Below are positions 58,644 through 64,000 of a DNA stretch of 64,000 nucleotides, one piece after another. Source of the DNA: Dioscorea cayenensis subsp. rotundata. Lineage: Eukaryota; Streptophyta; Magnoliopsida; Dioscoreales; Dioscoreaceae. The stretch's first letter is position 1. Each line of letters begins with the position of its first letter. The stretch covers positions 13,551,501 to 13,615,500 of the forward strand of contig NC_052474.1 in the NCBI RefSeq assembly GCF_009730915.1. The letters run 5' to 3'. Made by a program: the position numbers and the translations under genes. The notes below the pieces were generated by a model. The model was not told where the DNA came from and ran no database searches. It saw only the letters and a program-made list of their open reading frames with translations.

Positions 58644-60332
58644 GGGAAAATAATATGGTTGTTGTTGAAGCCAATGGTGTAACTTTAATGATAGTCTGCT
58701 ACCAATCAAGGGGTGCCGGAAAAATCTGGTTTATTTCTGACTTTTAGTTCTCAGGACAGCTATTGAACAGAATTAGTGAGAGGCGAACAAGGCGCGAGCC
58801 TTTGCAATTAAGGCCCTCATGGCTCATCAAGTTTCATTGTAAAATTAGAAAAAATCATTGGCATTTTTTATTTTCACTTTATTTACAAACAATAAACCAT
58901 TATTGTTGTTGTGATTCCCAAGATACATTTTTTTTCTGTTGTAACATGCAAAAATAATAGCGTGACTTCGGTTTTACGTGATACTTGTATCTGCAATCTG
59001 CATGAATGTCTGGGAGTAATTTGTTTGCTCTTAATGTGGATACAAAAATGTTGTGTGAACTGATGAAATGAATGGAAAACTGGGAGATGTATACTACTGA
59101 TACAAATATTGTCATAGATGATTGAATATATTCCAGAAGATGCGGCTGAAATATTCAAGAGATTGCTGATGGATCATCTTCTGAAAATAGAACCTATCGA
59201 TTTTATGTTACAGATACAATACAGCTTGTAAGAAACAAAAGCATGGAATGTTGTATGTAGACGTTGGCCTGAATCATGTTAGACATGAGGGCTTTTAACT
59301 TTGCCTAAAACCTGAGACCTTATTTGGCAATTAAGTTTGAGTTCTGGTAGTTGATTTGAGGTAAGACTTATCATGAATGATTGTGCGAAAGCGGCAAACT
59401 CAAATAGAGGAAAAGAAGATTATGTAATATGTATGTATGACACAACATGAATGTACTAATGAATATACGAATGTCCTTTGCAAGACAGGGCATGTCAAAA
59501 CAAACATTCTTTGTACAAACGAGCCTAGGCAGTTACCAATAATATCACATTCTGGTTCTTTCTTGTAGATTGGTTTATTTGAACTCAATTTTGGTGGATC
59601 TAGCATGCAAGTAATTTTATACTATAATTCCAAATTTAGGCTTGTATTCATTGTAAGTAATGATTGTGTGATAAGGGGTGAACTAAATAGCTGCACCCCA
59701 AATATCTTTTTAACATGTACGTGTGATTTCAATCCTAACATGCGATGCTGCTTTTTTACTTGTAAAACATCCACCCTTCTTATATTACCCCATGTCCATC
59801 TATATTTCTAAGAAAACTTGAGCAACCAAATACTATCGATATACTCGATAACTGCTAGATTTAGCCTATGAGGCTTAGTTCACTTTTCAGCTAAAAATAC
59901 ACTTTACGTCTGAAAACATTAGTTGCCCTTAGTTGCCTATGAGAAAAAACAAACATCCACCTCTTTTTAGTGCCGTTCAAACCTCGTTCATTCTGTTCAT
60001 GGGTAACATTCTAAGCAACAAGTTTGGTGAGGTGTGCTAGGCTGAGGATTATTCAAATTTCATGTTTGTTGTACTCTAATGATTAAAGTGACACTGAAAA
60101 TCCTTAAGAGGCAGGATGCAAACTTGATCTTAGCTCAATCTTGAAAAATTCTCTATATTCATTTTGAGTATCGCTAATTATGTGTTAATTGCATGTTTTA
60201 GATATTAATTATAGCTAGTTCCCACAACATCCACTCTCCTTCATCTATCCTTTATCTCGTCAACCAAACACCAAAAAGACTACATCCCATTACCTTATCC
60301 TCTAATTAAACATACATTATGTATTATTGCAT

Positions 60333-60366
<34 letters not shown>

Positions 60367-61185
60367 ACCGCTTTCATCCATTGGATGGGAATGCTCTAAG
60401 CACAATCAAGCAGACACACACTATCTAAAAGGACAAAATCACAGAGCTTGAGACAAAACAAAACAAGCAATTACTCTCATAGCTTACATATCATTTTATA
60501 TTGACATGTAAGACGAATTCCATAAGGCAAAAATATTTTGGGACAAAACTAAACAAACAATTCTTCATATTGCTTTGTTAGGTCAATATAATATTTGCTT
60601 TAATCAATCTAGTTTTCAATAATAATAATATTTTTCTCTCAACCACAGTGAGCTTTCGAGAAACCAATCCAGAGGTTCACCAAGTGTTTCAGAAGGGTCT
60701 TAGCTCAAGTGACTAAGCAGTGCCCCTTCTTAATGATTAAAAAAATGAAATTTTTTCACAAATCATATCATGCTAGCAAAAAAGTGTCTTAGGAACCTAA
60801 TTATCATGGCGATACAAAGTCCCTGCTCATGTTGAATGAATTTTCGAGGAAATTTTCCATTGAGAAATGCAACAAAATAAAATTTAAAAATAAAAAAATA
60901 AAAATAAAAATAAAAAACAGAAACAAAGATTAGCTATCAATTTAAAGTATGGAATGAGCAATTGAACCATTATGATAGCCAAGCACAAAGAAGCTGTTGT
61001 AGAGCCAAAAGGAAACCAACAACGAAAAGAATCAATACCTTTTCAACTTGCATTGCTTTGCGAATTGATTGACATTAGTAAAAGTACATGTACATGTCCC
61101 TTGTGGGTGCGGATTTAGTGAAAACCGAAATAAAAAGATATGCTTGTTCCTTTGTAAATTGGATAATCCTACTCTTTCTATTCAC
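58644..61185. other. 3' flank and gene-free interval
   Basis: 58644-59000 is probably 3' untranslated region. The rest holds no supported gene. A (TA)n tract lies at about 60338-60364 and AAATA repeats at 60885-60916. Confidence 0.5.
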
Positions 61186-63563
61186 TTAAACCCAAACTTT
61201 ATCACTGTTTTGCTGAGATAATAAGTTTGTAGCATCAATGCTTGCAGTAGACAGTTTTAGATCAGCTGTTACTTCAGGAGAAGCTCTACTCACCAGAGCA
61301 GGGTGCTGAACTATGACCAGCAAAGAATCCGATGATTTTCCACACTGGGGAGGAGGAAAAGAAGTTGGCTGCAAATTTACAATTGTAGTTTTGTCATAAA
61401 TCACATAATCTACCAAATCCTAGTAACAATGCAATGCGTTATGAAATCATTAATATTGCATTGTATTTCCTAATACAGCACTGAAAATCAAGGAAAGCGA
61501 AACCCACTGGAGAGTGCAAAGGGGAAAACATACATCTGATGGTTCTGCCTATAAGCTGTTATAAATTGTTTCATTTGCCATGCGCTTCATTAGGTATATG
61601 GAAGAAAAAGGATGATTTTATTCCTTTTATTAATGTATTCTTTTCTTCAGATATGAAGGAAGTGCTTCTAAGAAAATTATAGAGGACCACCTTACAGATA
61701 TGAAAACAAAGTATAATTGACAACTGCTAGGATAATATAGATCATCATAATGAAGTACTTGTCCACGCAGAGATTATGGCTGTAAAAACAAAGTATACAT
61801 TGCTCTTGCTGATTTTGGCAATGTAAGAAAATCAGGGTGTGAAGGATTTACTTTTCCTTCCTACAGCTTCCTAGATTTGGATTAGAGCAATGGATATTCT
61901 TAAAATATCATTTCAGTTATTATTTAGATGAGACAACATTCATCAAGGGAATATTTCTTAGAATAAAACAACTTCAATAAGAAATAGATTCTCTGACCTT
62001 ATTCGACATGCAATTAGCTTGAAGGAGACAAAATTAGTTTGTAGAAAGTTATAAGTGGCTTACCACTCCAACATGCCATTGTTGAGATGCAAAACCTTTG
62101 AAACTGGCTGCATCCATTTCCTACAACATTCTAAATTATTAGAACATGGGAATAAGGATGAGAAACATGTTTAAAATATACTACACAATTTTTACATAAT
62201 GTTGATATAACATAACAATACAAGGAAGGAATGCACATTATAAATATCTATGTTGTCTTTAAGGCATCATATAGTCTAGAAGCAATTGACATCAGGATTT
62301 ACAAGATATATTTGGAATATGACAACATTTGTCAGAAAAATAAATTTCATAAATGTTATTGTTCAAACATCACCTTAAATGAACCCAGATTATCTCACTT
62401 TCCAACTGTGAGATCCCAACTTGATTAAATTCCTGATTTTTACTTTAAAGCAAAGAAAAAAAATCTCTACTGCAAACTTCTATAGCTAATGTAAGAATAA
62501 AAATTATCGGAAAATACTATTTCTACAATTAAATGTTTAGAGGGATTATTTAATACATATCCATGATTTCATAAAACTTGGTCAATCAATGTTTTAATGA
62601 ATGCACGCCATTGGATGCATGTTTTGTTAGTCTTGTATGGGAGTGCGCGCACACTTGGCAAATAATTATGTTTAATTAGAACAAGCAATCTCAGAGCTAC
62701 ATATGAAAAACAAGTAGCCTCGGAGCTTGGAAAGATAATTTTATTTTCTGAAATATAATATTGTAGAATTTAGTTTAATTGTACTTCAAAGGTGTGCTTT
62801 ATCATATTAAAATGTGACAAATTGTATTTGATGAATCCTAGTTCAAACAATTTCAAAGATTTTATTGGAAGGAAGTAATCAGAATGAAAGTTGACAATGC
62901 TTCACTTAGGCACAAACTTCAGCTAGATTTTTCTACCTGCATTTTTGCTGTTAAGTTGGCAGTCCTTCATCTCCGTAATGCATCTGATACTTTGTTGGGC
63001 TTATTTTATTAGCACTAGTGCCTTACAATCTTGCCCTTGATTTCAAACTTTTCAAAAGAAACCTTGGTTTCCACTCATCTCCAACATAGTGATGTGATCA
63101 AGGCACCTTATCTTATATAATTCTGAGTTTGATTATATTCTATGTGCTTGACTAATAATTTATTAAGATATATATTGGACAGCAACAAGTTTCAGATAGG
63201 CTAGAAATTGACTTTTACGCCTTCAACCCTGCTCGTTTGAGAGATTGGGCCATGACCTAAACTCCCTTAAACTTATCAACCAATTCAACATTTATATCAG
63301 AAAATTCCTTCATTCATGCAAGTGAAATTGCATAGCATGTGAAGCTTATATTAGTTGTGAAGTCAGTAGGCTTTTTACGCTTAAAAATTAATTGAGTTCG
63401 GATATGCATATGCATAAAATAAGCTTTGGAAATGACTAAAAGTCAAATCAAAGAATAGAAGCATACTATGCTGTATATGGGGGGCAGCATCATCTTCTGT
63501 TTGGATTTCAAAGTGGGCACAACAGAGAAATGTGATGAGGCCTGACGTGTTCTGAAAGTCCAT
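61186..63563 (-). CDS. 3' part of an unidentified gene (at least three exons)
   Basis: Minus-strand exons with GT-AG borders are 63563-63467 (begins MDFQNTSGLITFLCCAHFE, continues QTEDDAAPHIQH), 62120-62064 (EMDAASFKGFASQQWHVGV) and 61419-61186. The last begins DLVDYVIYDKTTIVNLQ, includes CGKSSDSLLVIVQHPALVS and ends SQQNSDKVWV before TAG/TAA at 61186. The last two exons join in frame. The first ends in phase 1 while the second starts in phase 0, so at least one small exon between 62120 and 63467 is missing from this model. Upstream exons lie beyond the window or were not recognised. I do not know the family; the fold might be beta-rich. Coding status is supported by splice context and composition only. 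Confidence 0.5.
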
Positions 63564-64000
63564 CTGTAAATAAAAAAAAAATTAAAAAAAAAAACCACAT
63601 TTGTTACACATCTTAGCTTGATAAATTAACCATCATCCACCAAAACTAAGAGTGACCATTTAATCTTGTACTGATCAGAATCACACTTCCAGATGATCTA
63701 ACAACTAACCTCCAAAGGGCCCAAACCCTACATATAATATTTATAGAAATGAATCTTAATCAAAAACAAACAAACACATATTTCAGGATTTACATTTGTT
63801 TGATAAAACGTTTCACAACCTCAAAATTGACTGCTTAATTTTGCCAATGATATGATTTACAATTCAACATAAAGATGCAGCAACGAACAACAACTGAGAC
63901 ATAACCCAACTATATATATATACAGATACTGTATAAAACTATTTTAAATTATCTTGAAAATTCAAAATATATGTAAAATTCCAAACTATATAAAGAATTT
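63564..64000. other. probable intron of the unidentified minus-strand gene
   Basis: AT-rich, with a polypyrimidine tract and CAG acceptor (minus strand) directly before the exon at 63563. No further exon was recognised up to the window edge. Confidence 0.4.

Noticed and set aside
1..64000. tRNA or rRNA genes
   Set aside because: I scanned for T-loop-like GGTTCGAATCC and conserved rRNA strings and found none convincing. A dedicated tRNA search could still find a diverged one.

Overview
The window is nuclear DNA of a flowering plant. It is AT-rich, contains intron-bearing plant genes with GT-AG junctions, and is crowded with nested plant transposable elements (hAT, CACTA, PIF/Harbinger-like, Ty3/gypsy and Ty1/copia LTR pieces, plant-mobile-domain DNA). 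The LTR family that starts TGATAAGTGCTTGTG and carries the CACACGGGCGTGTG motif resembles repeats I associate with monocots such as yam, but that species guess is weak. A block of exactly 1000 N (1751-2750) is an assembly gap.

Layout. 1-903: decayed ZMYM1-type hAT transposase. 2751-20487: one large old composite. Two direct repeats of about 2.6 kb (2751-5334 and 17880-20487) flank a broken plant-mobile-domain (PMD) gene, like LTRs flanking a long non-autonomous element. Each repeat holds an antisense, intronless ABHD17-like hydrolase fragment and an array of a 14-bp motif. An antisense GRP-A3-like fragment lies between them. The PMD frame is interrupted by a 3.6-kb solo LTR (9600-13230, target duplication CTTAT) that itself contains a second solo LTR of the same family. 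20678-24573 holds three more partial copies of that family in the opposite orientation. 26280-27795 is a second type of solo LTR. 28270-30580 and 33780-34960 are two further decayed hAT transposases, with a CACTA-type end at 31364. 36203-39605 is a pair of gypsy-like LTRs in inverted orientation around a 36-bp perfect hairpin. 39930-40840 is a copia-like LTR remnant.

True genes are confined to the right half. A complete GT47/exostosin-family glycosyltransferase occupies 41290-45500 (+, four coding exons, 663 aa). A small lysine-rich conserved plant protein of unknown function occupies 55697-58643 (+, four exons, 204 aa). The 3' part of an unidentified gene lies on the minus strand at 61186-63563. 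Between the first two genes sit a short-LTR gypsy deletion derivative with only gag (45954-49019), a Harbinger-like element inside one of its LTRs (48001-48937, TSD TAA, with the empty site preserved in the sister LTR), a foldback element (49690-50030), and a 3.5-kb Tekay-like solo LTR (50337-53822) inside an older terminal-inverted-repeat element.

The genes show no functional linkage to one another. The window is best read as an accessory TE nest next to two ordinary housekeeping-type genes. Exon joins, target duplications and repeat boundaries were read by eye and need alignment to confirm.
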